A stretch of DNA of 6,694 nucleotides, taken from assembly GCA_039920305.1 (NCBI GenBank), contig JBDSEA010000216.1:1-6694 (forward strand). Direction: 5' to 3'. The notes beneath the pieces are model-generated. The model was not told where the DNA came from. It searched no databases and saw only the letters and a program-made list of their open reading frames with translations. Made by a program: the position numbers and the translations under genes. Shown here piece after piece: positions 1 to 5,875 of this stretch (the first letter of the stretch is position 1; every line of letters starts with the position of its first letter). This DNA is from DASRAJ01 sp039920305 (lineage in GTDB: Bacteria > Bacteroidota > Bacteroidia > Chitinophagales > UBA10324).

Positions 1-174
1 GCCGAAGAAATTGAAGACGTTATTCTCACGGGAATTCCTGAACATGCGAAAGGAGATCGAAAAGCAAAATCTAAAGTGTTTGACTTTGGCAAGAGCTGCG
101 ACGGTAAATTTTTATGAGCAGAAAAAATTAAGGTAATTTTCGTTGAAGAAGAAAGTGAAATACATCCGCTTTGA
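1..174 (+). pseudogene. DUF4258-like small protein, 5'-truncated and frameshifted remnant
   Basis: Frame 1 is open from the window edge and reads AEEIEDVILTGIPEHAKGDR and onward to a TGA at 115-117. After that stop the same frame resumes as KIKVIFVEEESEIHPL and ends at TGA 172-174. Between the two halves, removing one T from the T5 run (109-113) and adding one A to the A6 run (122-127) gives a continuous FYEQKKIKVIF. So two compensating homopolymer changes separate a formerly single frame. The EEIEDVI helix followed by short strands is what I expect of DUF4258/BrnT-like toxin-type proteins, which are often encoded just before a small DUF2283 partner, as here. The usual final strand is missing. 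Family assignment is from memory and moderate. The homopolymer shifts could also be sequencing or assembly errors, in which case the gene may be intact. Confidence 0.5.
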
Positions 175-340
175 CCCCAGGAAACAAGAAGTGATCAACA
201 GGCGAGTGGATGAAGACATCGTCCTCGACATTGGAGAAGGTGACCACATCATCGGGATCGAAATTCTCGATGCTTCTCAAAGAGTTGATCTGAAATCTTT
301 TCTTCCGGCTAACTACGAAATGAAAGAAGTCGAAGGATAA
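143..340 (+). CDS. DUF2283-like small protein, probably N-terminally truncated
   Basis: The frame encodes at most 65 residues from a TTG at 143. A GTG at 155 is an equally possible start, and neither has a clear ribosome binding site. The core, from VDEDIVLDIGEGDHIIGIEI through LDAS, matches the DUF2283 pattern of an ILD strand followed by a GIEILDAS strand. DUF2283 proteins are small, function is unknown, and they commonly pair with a DUF4258/BrnT-type gene in toxin-antitoxin-like modules. Members usually begin with a strand of the type MKIxYDxExDALYIRF. Here the frame reaches YIRF with only a few lysine-rich residues in front, so the first strand appears lost. It overlaps the tail of the broken upstream frame by about 32 bp. 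I infer a relic or a partly functional protein rather than an intact antitoxin. Confidence 0.6.
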   Translation: MKKKVKYIRFDPRKQEVINRRVDEDIVLDIGEGDHIIGIEILDASQRVDLKSFLPANYEMKEVEG

Positions 341-375
341 TTTCTTTTTGCATAGCTGCTGCTGCGTTTCATTTT

Positions 376-402
376 TCCCGTCCCGTTCGAAGGGGACTGG
401 GA
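376..402. repeat. Imperfect palindrome / hairpin 3' of the DUF2283-like gene
   Basis: TCCC-G-TCCC on the left faces GGGGAC-T-GGGA on the right around a central TTCGAA. The inner 18 bases form a palindrome with a single mismatch (GTCCC, TTCGAA, GGGAC). It begins 35 bases after the upstream stop codon. A T-run precedes it (372-376) but none follows, so it is not a standard rho-independent terminator on the plus strand. Read on the minus strand the T-run becomes an A-run. It could be a transcript-end structure or part of a repeat element. Confidence 0.6.
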
Positions 403-422
403 TCGGATTTCATTCTTCGCAG

Positions 423-456
423 TTATTCTCATTATTTTCTTCCCAAGCATTTTGTT
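423..456. repeat. Dispersed repeat, copy A
   Basis: This stretch matches 2736-2771 at 31 of 34 aligned positions with one 2-base gap. Both begin TTATTCTC and end with the identical AAGCATTTTGTT. A further shared GCAGTTATT lies at 419-427 here and 2700-2708 there. In both places a hairpin lies on the left and a gene ends about 35 bases before that hairpin. On the minus strand both copies read as a peptide end of the form TKC(L/F)(G/E)RK-stop, which may be coincidence. The element is partly AT-rich, but the exact 12-mer is not low-complexity. Confidence 0.55.
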
Positions 457-504
457 GAAGCCAGCAAAGCATTCATGACTAAAGCCATCAAATCATGCAT
501 TGAT

Positions 505-560
505 TAATCCCGCGCTTAAGCACGGGGGTTAGTGTGACGAGGAAGGAAAAGGCTTCAGCC
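505..560. repeat. REP-like hairpin pair upstream of the cyclase gene
   Basis: At 505-531, TAATCCCG pairs imperfectly with CGGGGGTTA around a core GCTTAAGC, giving a stem with a G-T wobble and an internal mismatch. About 20 bases later, 551-560 is a second small hairpin, GGCT-TC-AGCC. GC-rich imperfect palindromes in an otherwise AT-rich spacer resemble REP-type elements. No T-tract follows either one, so transcription termination is less likely. I cannot see other copies in this window, so the REP label is inference. Confidence 0.4.
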
Positions 561-613
561 CTGATAGTTTTTGATGCACTTGGCAATTCATCCTTTTCCA
601 TCAATCATTTGAA

Positions 614-621
614 TAGATTTG
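614..621 (+). promoter_or_regulatory. Possible -7 box of the adenylate cyclase gene
   Basis: TAGATTTG matches the Bacteroidota -7 consensus TAnnTTTG exactly and lies 21 bases before the ATG at 643. That would give a leader of about 15-20 bases. I found no well-spaced TTTG/TTG -33 element, so this rests on one 8-base match. Confidence 0.35.
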
Positions 622-642
622 GTCATTGAAACCTGATTGATC

Positions 643-2637
643 ATGTCTCAGACGCGTAAGCTTGCGGCGATTCTTTTTGCGGATATAGAGGGTTACACTC
701 GTTTGATGCAGGGTGATGAAGCTTATGCAATTGCACTTCGTGATAAATTAAAAAAGACGCTGGAAAATCAGATGGCTTTGCATGGCGGGCGACTCCATAA
801 ATGGAGCGGCGACGGAGGTTTGTGCTCATTCAGCAGCGCCGTTGAAGCGGTTCATGCTGCCATCGAAATTCAAAAACAAATGGCAGAAGAACCCAAGGTT
901 CCTCTTCGCATTGGAATTCATGTTGGAGATGTGCTCGTGGAGGAAGATGATGTTTATGGTGACGGGGTGAACATTGCTTCAAGGATCGAATCATTTGCTA
1001 TAGCAGGTGGTGTTTTCATTTCCGGTAAGACTTACGACGACATCAGGAATCACAGAGACATTGAAGTGGTGTCGATGGGAAAATACCAGTTGAAGAACGT
1101 GAGCGACCCGGTTGAGATATTAGCGATCAGCAGTGAAGGCATGGTGGTGCCATTGCGTAAGATACTCGATGGAAAGGGTTCAGCAGTTTCGCGCAGGAAA
1201 TCGTGGCTGTTACCTGCTTCCCTGCTCATAGTGATTGCCCTATCGGCATGGATCTGGTTCAAGTTTTTCAATAGCTCAACAATGCCTTCTGCTTCTATTG
1301 CTGTACTTCCGTTTGTTGACATGAGCGCAAACAAGGACCAGGAATATTTCGGAGATGGATTAAGTGAAGAGTTGCTGAATCATCTTGCCAAAATTCCCGG
1401 CTTGAAGGTGATTGCCCGTACTTCCTCTTTTTCTTTCAAAGGGAAAAATGAAGATCTTCGATCAATCGGGAAGAAGCTCGGTGTCACTAACATCCTGGAA
1501 GGCAGTGTAAGAAAATCAGATAATAAGATCAGGATCACCGCGCAACTGAATAATACAAAAGAGGGAACACACATTTGGTCGGAAACGTATGATCGCACAT
1601 TAGATGATATTTTCAAGGTGCAGGATGAAATTGCGATTGCCGTTGTTCGGCACCTGAAGGCGACATTATTGAAAGACACATCTCTTGATTCATACCAAGG
1701 TAACCCCGAGGCTTATAACCTGATGTTGCAAGCCAGGTATTTATCGGATCAGGGAAATGATGAAAGCAAGGAAAAAGCCGTAGAGCTTTATAAGAAAGCG
1801 CTGGCCATTGACTCTAATGATGCCCGGTTGTGGGCGGCGTTGTCACAAGCCTATGCCCGGTTAGCAGGCTCGGATTATCTCGGAAAAGCGGAAGGGATTA
1901 TTAAGGCAAAGCAATCGGCTGAAAATGCCATCTCACTGAATCCTGATTTGCCTGATGGATACGTGGCACAGGGTCGTATTAAGCAGATTTATGATTGGGA
2001 CTGGGTTGGAGCGGATGCAGATTATCAGAAAGCCTTTGATCTTAACCCGCAGGATGCAGCCATTATTCACAGGAAAGCCAGTCTCGCACGCACGCTGGGC
2101 AGTTTTGATAAGGCAATTCCTTTATATCGCAAGGCCATTGAACTCGATCCTTTAAGTGCAAGCACGTATAATAGTTTTGCCATTACATTATTGAATGCGA
2201 ATCGCTTAGTTGAGGCCAAACAGCAATTCAGGAAAGTACTGGAAATGAATCCGCAATATGGAGGTTGCTACGCTATGATATGCGGCATCTATCTGCACCA
2301 GGGAAAAAGCGACAGCGCGTATGCTGAATTACAAAAGGAAACGGAACCGGGATGGAAAGCGACCGCTCTCCCCATGGTGTATTATACATTAAGGCGCAAA
2401 GCAGAAGCGGATGCTGCACTCCGGGAATTCATCACAAAATACCAGGATGATTGGGCTTACCAGATAGCGGAAAACTTTGCATGGAGAGGAGACAATGATC
2501 AGGCTTTTTACTGGCTGGAGCGGGCTTATTCCAACCGCGATAGCGGTTTAGCTGAAATAAAAGGCAACCCCTTTTTTAAGAATATAGTAAGCGATCCCAG
2601 GTATGCAGCATTTATGAAAAAGTTGGGGTTGCTTTAA
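643..2637 (+). CDS. Membrane-anchored class III adenylate cyclase with TolB-like (COG5616) and TPR domains
   Basis: Predicted to convert ATP to cAMP. The 664-residue protein starts at ATG 643; the in-frame TTG at 637 adds only two residues and lies before the conserved start of the domain. The cyclase domain spans about residues 5-165. Metal-binding aspartates are D14 (FADIEGYT) and D57 (SGDG), adenine-selecting residues are K53 and D103 (DVYGDGVN), and transition-state residues are N110 and R114. All are present, so it should be active as a homodimer. One membrane helix lies at about 187-209, with arginines and lysine on its N-terminal side that fit a cytosolic cyclase. A COG5616/TolB N-terminal-like domain follows (about 215-340: SIAVLPFVDMS, FGDGLSEEL, LEGSVRK), then TPRs (about 354-640) and a typical DPRYAAFMKKLGLL end. 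The C-terminal half is therefore probably periplasmic and sensory. The architecture is common in proteobacteria and found elsewhere. The signal sensed is unknown. Confidence 0.93.
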   Translation: MSQTRKLAAILFADIEGYTRLMQGDEAYAIALRDKLKKTLENQMALHGGRLHKWSGDGGLCSFSSAVEAVHAAIEIQKQMAEEPKVPLRIGIHVGDVLVEEDDVYGDGVNIASRIESFAIAGGVFISGKTYDDIRNHRDIEVVSMGKYQLKNVSDPVEILAISSEGMVVPLRKILDGKGSAVSRRKSWLLPASLLIVIALSAWIWFKFFNSSTMPSASIAVLPFVDMSANKDQEYFGDGLSEELLNHLAKIPGLKVIARTSSFSFKGKNEDLRSIGKKLGVTNILEGSVRKSDNKIRITAQLNNTKEGTHIWSETYDRTLDDIFKVQDEIAIAVVRHLKATLLKDTSLDSYQGNPEAYNLMLQARYLSDQGNDESKEKAVELYKKALAIDSNDARLWAALSQAYARLAGSDYLGKAEGIIKAKQSAENAISLNPDLPDGYVAQGRIKQIYDWDWVGADADYQKAFDLNPQDAAIIHRKASLARTLGSFDKAIPLYRKAIELDPLSASTYNSFAITLLNANRLVEAKQQFRKVLEMNPQYGGCYAMICGIYLHQGKSDSAYAELQKETEPGWKATALPMVYYTLRRKAEADAALREFITKYQDDWAYQIAENFAWRGDNDQAFYWLERAYSNRDSGLAEIKGNPFFKNIVSDPRYAAFMKKLGLL

Positions 2638-2671
2638 AATGGTAAATGAAACAGGAATATCAAAATCGTTT

Positions 2672-2699
2672 CAGCAACCTTCTGGGACGCAGAGTGCTG
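2672..2699 (+). terminator. Hairpin 3' of the adenylate cyclase gene
   Basis: CAGCA (2672-2676) pairs with TGCTG (2695-2699), and TTCTG (2680-2684) pairs with CAGAG (2690-2694) with one wobble, leaving a 3-base bulge and a 5-base loop. It starts 34 bases after the cyclase stop codon. No T-tract follows, so it may be a 3'-end stabiliser or part of the neighbouring repeat element rather than a true terminator. Confidence 0.35.
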
Positions 2700-2713
2700 G
2701 CAGTTATTAAAAA

Positions 2714-2896
2714 TTGAAAAAGAGAGAGAAAAACATTATTCTCTCATCATTTTCTTTCAAAGCATTTTGTTCCGCCGCCGTTGGTAGTGTGCAAGCCGTT
2801 GCTGCTGCCGCCGTTGGTAGTGCGAACGCCGTTGTGGTCTTTGCCTGGCTATGGCGAATGGAAGACCAACTACAGAAAGATAAATCAAAGGATTAG
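2714..2896 (+). CDS. Doubtful 60-residue hydrophobic repeat-containing protein
   Basis: I do not recognise this frame. It would start at a TTG with no ribosome binding site and end at TAG 2894-2896. It begins with a lysine/arginine-rich head (KKREK). It then has a roughly 30-residue segment rich in Ala, Val, Gly and Ser (about residues 18-48) that could cross a membrane, and ends in a charged tail (MEDQLQKDKSKD). The segment is built of two 11-residue repeats, AAVGSVQAVAA and AAVGSANAVVV. A small basic-hydrophobic-charged peptide could be a membrane-acting toxin or a small membrane protein. Against it: there is no ATG, and part of its 5' end lies in a repeat also found at 423-456, where no matching ORF exists. 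I think a non-coding origin is at least as likely. Confidence 0.25.
   Translation: MKKREKNIILSSFSFKAFCSAAVGSVQAVAAAAVGSANAVVVFAWLWRMEDQLQKDKSKD
2736..2771. repeat. Dispersed repeat, copy B
   Basis: This is the partner of 423-456, with 31 of 34 aligned positions identical plus a 2-base gap and the same AAGCATTTTGTT end. Relative to copy A there are about 30 extra bases between the shared GCAGTTATT (2700-2708) and this block. Those bases include GAGAGA, which can pair with TCTCTC at the start of the block, and TTGAAA (2714-2719), which can pair with TTTCAA (2755-2760). So this copy may itself fold into an interrupted hairpin. Confidence 0.55.
2774..2839. repeat. 33-bp tandem repeat, two copies
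   Basis: Copies lie at 2774-2806 and 2807-2839. Both begin GCCGCCGTTGGTAGTG and share GCCGTTG near the end, with 26 of 33 positions identical. The unit is GC-rich in an otherwise AT-rich spacer. Its length is a multiple of three, so it is also an 11-residue repeat in the overlapping small ORF. On the minus strand the repeat reads as units ending in TTNGG, but that frame has no start codon. Confidence 0.75.
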
Positions 2897-3036
2897 GAAA
2901 TTGCTGATCAATACTTCATAGCAATAAGCCCCGGTACCTCGAATAGTTTTCACCCGGAATGTGAAGGATTACGGAGAAATCCAATAGTCAAAATTATGCA
3001 ATTGAATATTACTTCCTGCATTGAAATCGCTTGATG

Positions 3037-3044
3037 CAAATTTG
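3037..3044 (+). promoter_or_regulatory. Possible -7 box of the NHL-repeat gene
   Basis: CAAATTTG differs from the TAnnTTTG consensus only at the first base and lies 33 bases before the ATG at 3078. No -33 element sits at a good distance (the nearest TTG, at 3021, is only 13 bases upstream), so support is weak. Confidence 0.25.
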
Positions 3045-3077
3045 TATTCGATATTAGCTTCGCATAAAATCCTGCCC

Positions 3078-4421
3078 ATGAAATTCATTACTGCTGTTTT
3101 CCTTCTGTTCATGATCTTTGCTTCATCCCACGCTCAGAACTATGTAACCACCTATGCCGGCGACGGCACCAATGGCTATGCTGATGGAGATACGGCTGCT
3201 TGTAAATTCAAAGGCCCGTTCGGAATGTGCATTGATCATCTGAATAATCTCTATATCGCTGACAATACCAATCACCGCATCCGGAAAATTTCATCCGATG
3301 GAATTGTATCCACGCTGGCAGGAACCGGTATTGCAGGATATGCTGATGGCCCTGATTCCAGCGCGCAGTTCAATGCACCATCAGATCTGTGTGCCGATGC
3401 GGCAGGAAATATTTATGTATCTGATTTTCAAAACCAGTACATCAGGAAAATATCAATTGATGGCATGGTCAGCACCATCGCCGGAAACGGAATCGCAGGT
3501 TATGTTGATGGAAGTCCCGGCACAGCAGAGTTCAATTATCCCAGGGGGATTTGCATTGATGCTCAGGGAAACCTTTTTATTGCCGATAGCTGGAATCATC
3601 GCATTCGCAGGATTGATGCCGGCGGAAATGTTTCAACCCTTGCAGGTAACAGCGATACCATCGGGGTGCAAAGCCCGGGGGATTTTGCTGACGGAAATGA
3701 TACCGCTGCACGTTTCAATGTGCCGTGTGGCATGAGCATTGATTCTGCAGGCAACCTCTATCTCGCAGACGCTTACAATCACCGGATCAGAAAAATCACA
3801 AATGGCGGAATCGTAACAACCATTGCCGGCAGCGGAGCAATTGGCGCTGCTAATGGCGGTTTTCTTGATGGTGATACCAGCATGGCGCTGCTCAACACAC
3901 CAACAGAAGTTTTCTTTGATAACAAAGAGGGTAAAATATTTATAGCCGACAGTTATAATAATCGAATTCGGATGTTGCAGAATAACAATGTAAGTACGGT
4001 TGCAGGAAATGGGAGTTCCGGATTTGAAAATGGCATTGATACCGCTTCATCGTTCAGAACCCCGCGCGGCATCGTGACCGGTACCTCCGGTAATCATGTG
4101 TATGTATGTGATAATGGCAATCATGTAATCCGGAAAATTTCACTTTCCATCAATACAGGTTTGGAATTAATTCAAACTCAGCAGGATTTCAGGCTCTTCC
4201 CCAACCCGGCCTCCGGAATGGTCTGGGTTAGTAGTATGGGCCGTTCAGGAGCTATTTACATTTCCGATATTTTTGGAAAACAAGTTTTTTTTAGCGAGTC
4301 CGAATGCGAGATTTCACCCTGCATGGCGATGGTGAACAGTTTACCGGATGGCATGTATGTGGTTACTGTGGTTTCCGAAAATGGCAGATTAGCCACAGAA
4401 AAATTAATGATTGCCCGTTAA
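3078..4421 (+). CDS. Secreted six-NHL-repeat beta-propeller with T9SS C-terminal sorting domain
   Basis: The protein has 447 residues from ATG 3078. An in-frame TTG at 3021 would put 19 residues before the signal peptide and is rejected. The signal peptide is MKFITAVFLLFMIFASSHA, with probable cleavage after A19. Six NHL repeats follow at about 46-72, 99-126, 154-181, 215-241, 274-301 and 328-355. Each has the form P.G(I/M)..D..GNLYIAD..NHRIRKI and is joined by linkers of the type VSTxAGxGxxGxxDG. A linker also precedes the first repeat, so the set fits a closed six-bladed propeller. Residues about 370-447 (FRLFPNPASG, then SLPDGMYVVTV) form a type A T9SS sorting domain, so the protein should be exported and surface-attached or released. 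NHL propellers bind proteins, glycans or other ligands, and the ligand here is unknown. It stands alone, 80 bases before the next gene. Confidence 0.92.
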   Translation: MKFITAVFLLFMIFASSHAQNYVTTYAGDGTNGYADGDTAACKFKGPFGMCIDHLNNLYIADNTNHRIRKISSDGIVSTLAGTGIAGYADGPDSSAQFNAPSDLCADAAGNIYVSDFQNQYIRKISIDGMVSTIAGNGIAGYVDGSPGTAEFNYPRGICIDAQGNLFIADSWNHRIRRIDAGGNVSTLAGNSDTIGVQSPGDFADGNDTAARFNVPCGMSIDSAGNLYLADAYNHRIRKITNGGIVTTIAGSGAIGAANGGFLDGDTSMALLNTPTEVFFDNKEGKIFIADSYNNRIRMLQNNNVSTVAGNGSSGFENGIDTASSFRTPRGIVTGTSGNHVYVCDNGNHVIRKISLSINTGLELIQTQQDFRLFPNPASGMVWVSSMGRSGAIYISDIFGKQVFFSESECEISPCMAMVNSLPDGMYVVTVVSENGRLATEKLMIAR

Positions 4422-4501
4422 GGAAAGCCTGGGAAACCATGATCCTTTTATTCAACGGCATCAGAGGCTAATTCGAAATAAAAAAATTTAATTTACCAGT
4501 T

Positions 4502-5767
4502 ATGGAGAATGAAGTAAAAACAATCAAATGCCCGGAGTGCGGCGTTGAAATTGACGTGAATGAAATTCTGTACCACCAGGTGGAAGATGAATTGAAGAGA
4601 AGTTACGAAGCAAAGATTGCTCAAAAGGAAACGGATTATCAAAAAAAGTTAAAGGAATTAAACAATGAAAAAACCCTCATTGAACAACAAAGGGAAAACC
4701 TTCAATCACAGGTTGATACTGAAGTAAAAACAAAAATGTATTCTGAGAAAACCAAACTTGAAAAATCCATTCGCCAGCAGGTCAATGATGAAAAATCAGG
4801 GCAGGTCAAATCTCTTGAGGATGAATTAAGAAATAAATCAGAACAGGTGAAAGACCTTAATAGAATTAGGGGTGAGCTCGCAAGAGAACAGAGAGAAAAA
4901 GCAGAATTAAAAGACAAGATTGAAGCAGATGCTGAACAAAAGTTTAGCAAGCTTTTAGCTCAGGAAAAGGAAAAGATAAAATCTGCCGAAACAGAAAAAA
5001 GTAAAACTGAGCTGCAAAAAAGGGATAAGCTAATTGATGATTTAAACAACCGGCTGGAAGAAGCACAAACCAGGTTAGCCTCTGGATCAAACAAGCTTGC
5101 AGGAGAAGTGAAGGAGATAGAACTGGCTGATTTGCTAAAATCCATCTTTCCATCTGATGAAATAAATGATTTCCCCTCAGGCTCAAGAGGTGCTGATGTT
5201 TTTCAGACTGTTAAAAACAACACCGGTCAGGTGAGCGGAATCATTTTATATGAAAGAAAGCAAACCCAGAGATTTGATGAGAAATGGGTTTCAAAGCTGA
5301 AGGATGATGGCCGGTCAATCAAGGCTGATATTTGTTTGGTCGTGAGCAGGGCTATGCCCAAAGACTGTGAAGAGCCTCACTTCAGGGATGGTGTCTGGAT
5401 ATGCTGCTTTGAGGATGTTAAAATTGTTACCATGCTTTTAAGAGATGGTTTAATAAAACAGTATTCAGCGCTTTCATCGCAGATGGATAAAGGAACAAAA
5501 ATGGAAATGCTTTATAACTATTTGCGAAGCAATGAATTTCAAAACCATGTGAGGGGAATGCTGGACGCTTTTAGAAAAATGGATAAATCATTGCATAAGG
5601 AGAGGGAGGATGCCCTTAAAAAATTTGCTGAGCGCGAAGCGCATATTTTTCAGGCAAAGCAAAGTGTATTGAATTTTTGGGGGCGGGTGGATGGAATAGC
5701 CACCGATTCCCTGAATCAGGAAATGAAAATACTTGCACCTTCACAGGAAGAAAATGGAGTAAGCTGA
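4502..5767 (+). CDS. DUF2130 protein: half zinc ribbon, long coiled coil, PD-(D/E)XK-like core
   Basis: The protein has 421 residues from ATG 4502, with no Shine-Dalgarno and an A-rich leader. The N-terminus has a single CPxC pair (C10, C13; KCPECG), half of a zinc ribbon. Residues about 22-195 are Lys/Glu/Gln-rich and heptad-like, a long coiled coil. The conserved DUF2130 core is about 197-350, with GEVKEIELADLL, FPSDEI, RGADVFQTV, IILYERKQT, IKADICLVVS and DGVWICCFED. D232 (RGADV) followed 19 residues later by E251-R-K253 has the spacing of a PD-(D/E)XK nuclease site, with E205 or E207 as a possible helix-A acid. A helical C-terminal tail follows. DUF2130 function is unestablished, and nuclease activity is inference from the motif. 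No restriction, phage or helicase gene is next to it, so it appears to act alone. The 80-base upstream gap after the NHL gene leaves the operon question open. Confidence 0.88.
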   Translation: MENEVKTIKCPECGVEIDVNEILYHQVEDELKRSYEAKIAQKETDYQKKLKELNNEKTLIEQQRENLQSQVDTEVKTKMYSEKTKLEKSIRQQVNDEKSGQVKSLEDELRNKSEQVKDLNRIRGELAREQREKAELKDKIEADAEQKFSKLLAQEKEKIKSAETEKSKTELQKRDKLIDDLNNRLEEAQTRLASGSNKLAGEVKEIELADLLKSIFPSDEINDFPSGSRGADVFQTVKNNTGQVSGIILYERKQTQRFDEKWVSKLKDDGRSIKADICLVVSRAMPKDCEEPHFRDGVWICCFEDVKIVTMLLRDGLIKQYSALSSQMDKGTKMEMLYNYLRSNEFQNHVRGMLDAFRKMDKSLHKEREDALKKFAEREAHIFQAKQSVLNFWGRVDGIATDSLNQEMKILAPSQEENGVS

Positions 5768-5855
5768 ATAACCGATGGATTGCTTCATCCTTATATCATG
5801 TTGCGCAAGCAAAAGCAAAACCTTTATTTAAGCCGATACATTAGCTGGCGTAATG

Positions 5856-5875
5856 ATTATTGAAAAATAATTTTT
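5856..5875 (+). terminator. AT-only hairpin with T-run between convergent genes
   Basis: ATTATT (5856-5861), loop GAAA, AATAAT (5866-5871), then TTTT. On the plus strand this has the layout of a terminator for the DUF2130 transcript, about 90 bases past its stop. The 6-pair all-AT stem is weak, and it overlaps the last codons of the convergent minus-strand gene. Confidence 0.3.

Larger units (their letters stand above)
341..642. other. Intergenic region rich in inverted and dispersed repeats
   Basis: I see no convincing gene in these roughly 300 bases. All frames on both strands are short. The best is a 22-codon minus-strand frame (432-500) that overlaps a repeat. The stretch holds an imperfect palindrome (376-402), one copy of a repeat shared with 2736-2771 (423-456), a hairpin pair (505-560) and a possible promoter box for the cyclase gene (614-621). 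It looks like a landing zone for small non-coding elements rather than a decayed gene. Confidence 0.6.
2638..3077. other. Intergenic region with hairpin, repeats and a doubtful small ORF
   Basis: About 440 bases separate the cyclase and NHL genes. The left half holds a hairpin (2672-2699), a dispersed-repeat copy (2736-2771) and a 33-base tandem repeat (2774-2839), the last two lying within one low-confidence ORF. The right half (2897-3077) holds no supported gene. A possible promoter box lies at 3037-3044. Confidence 0.6.

Noticed and set aside
432..500. 22-residue minus-strand ORF starting MHDLMALVMN
   Set aside because: It has an ATG and a stop but is very short, has no ribosome binding site, and overlaps dispersed repeat copy A.
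1050..1679. Antisense frames within the cyclase gene
   Set aside because: The plus-strand protein is unambiguous across this region and the antisense frames have no motifs or start signals.
2774..2839. CRISPR array
   Set aside because: There are only two abutting imperfect copies with no spacers between them and no cas genes.
2775..2870. Minus-strand TTNGG-repeat peptide across the tandem repeat
   Set aside because: It has no start codon after the preceding stop and is about 30 codons long. It is a by-product of the DNA repeat.
2893..2970. Minus-strand stretch reading VKTIRGTGAYCYEV, recalling the end of an OmpR-type response regulator
   Set aside because: Only about 25 codons are open, there is no upstream domain, and the other two frames are equally open. 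The resemblance is too short to support a relic.
3298..3735. 145-codon plus-strand frame inside the NHL gene
   Set aside because: It is out of frame with a well-supported repeat protein, and its length follows from the regular repeats of that gene.
4944..5186. Minus-strand frames antisense to the DUF2130 gene
   Set aside because: They are complements of the Lys/Glu-rich coiled-coil coding region, which yields Leu/Phe/Ser-rich open frames by composition.
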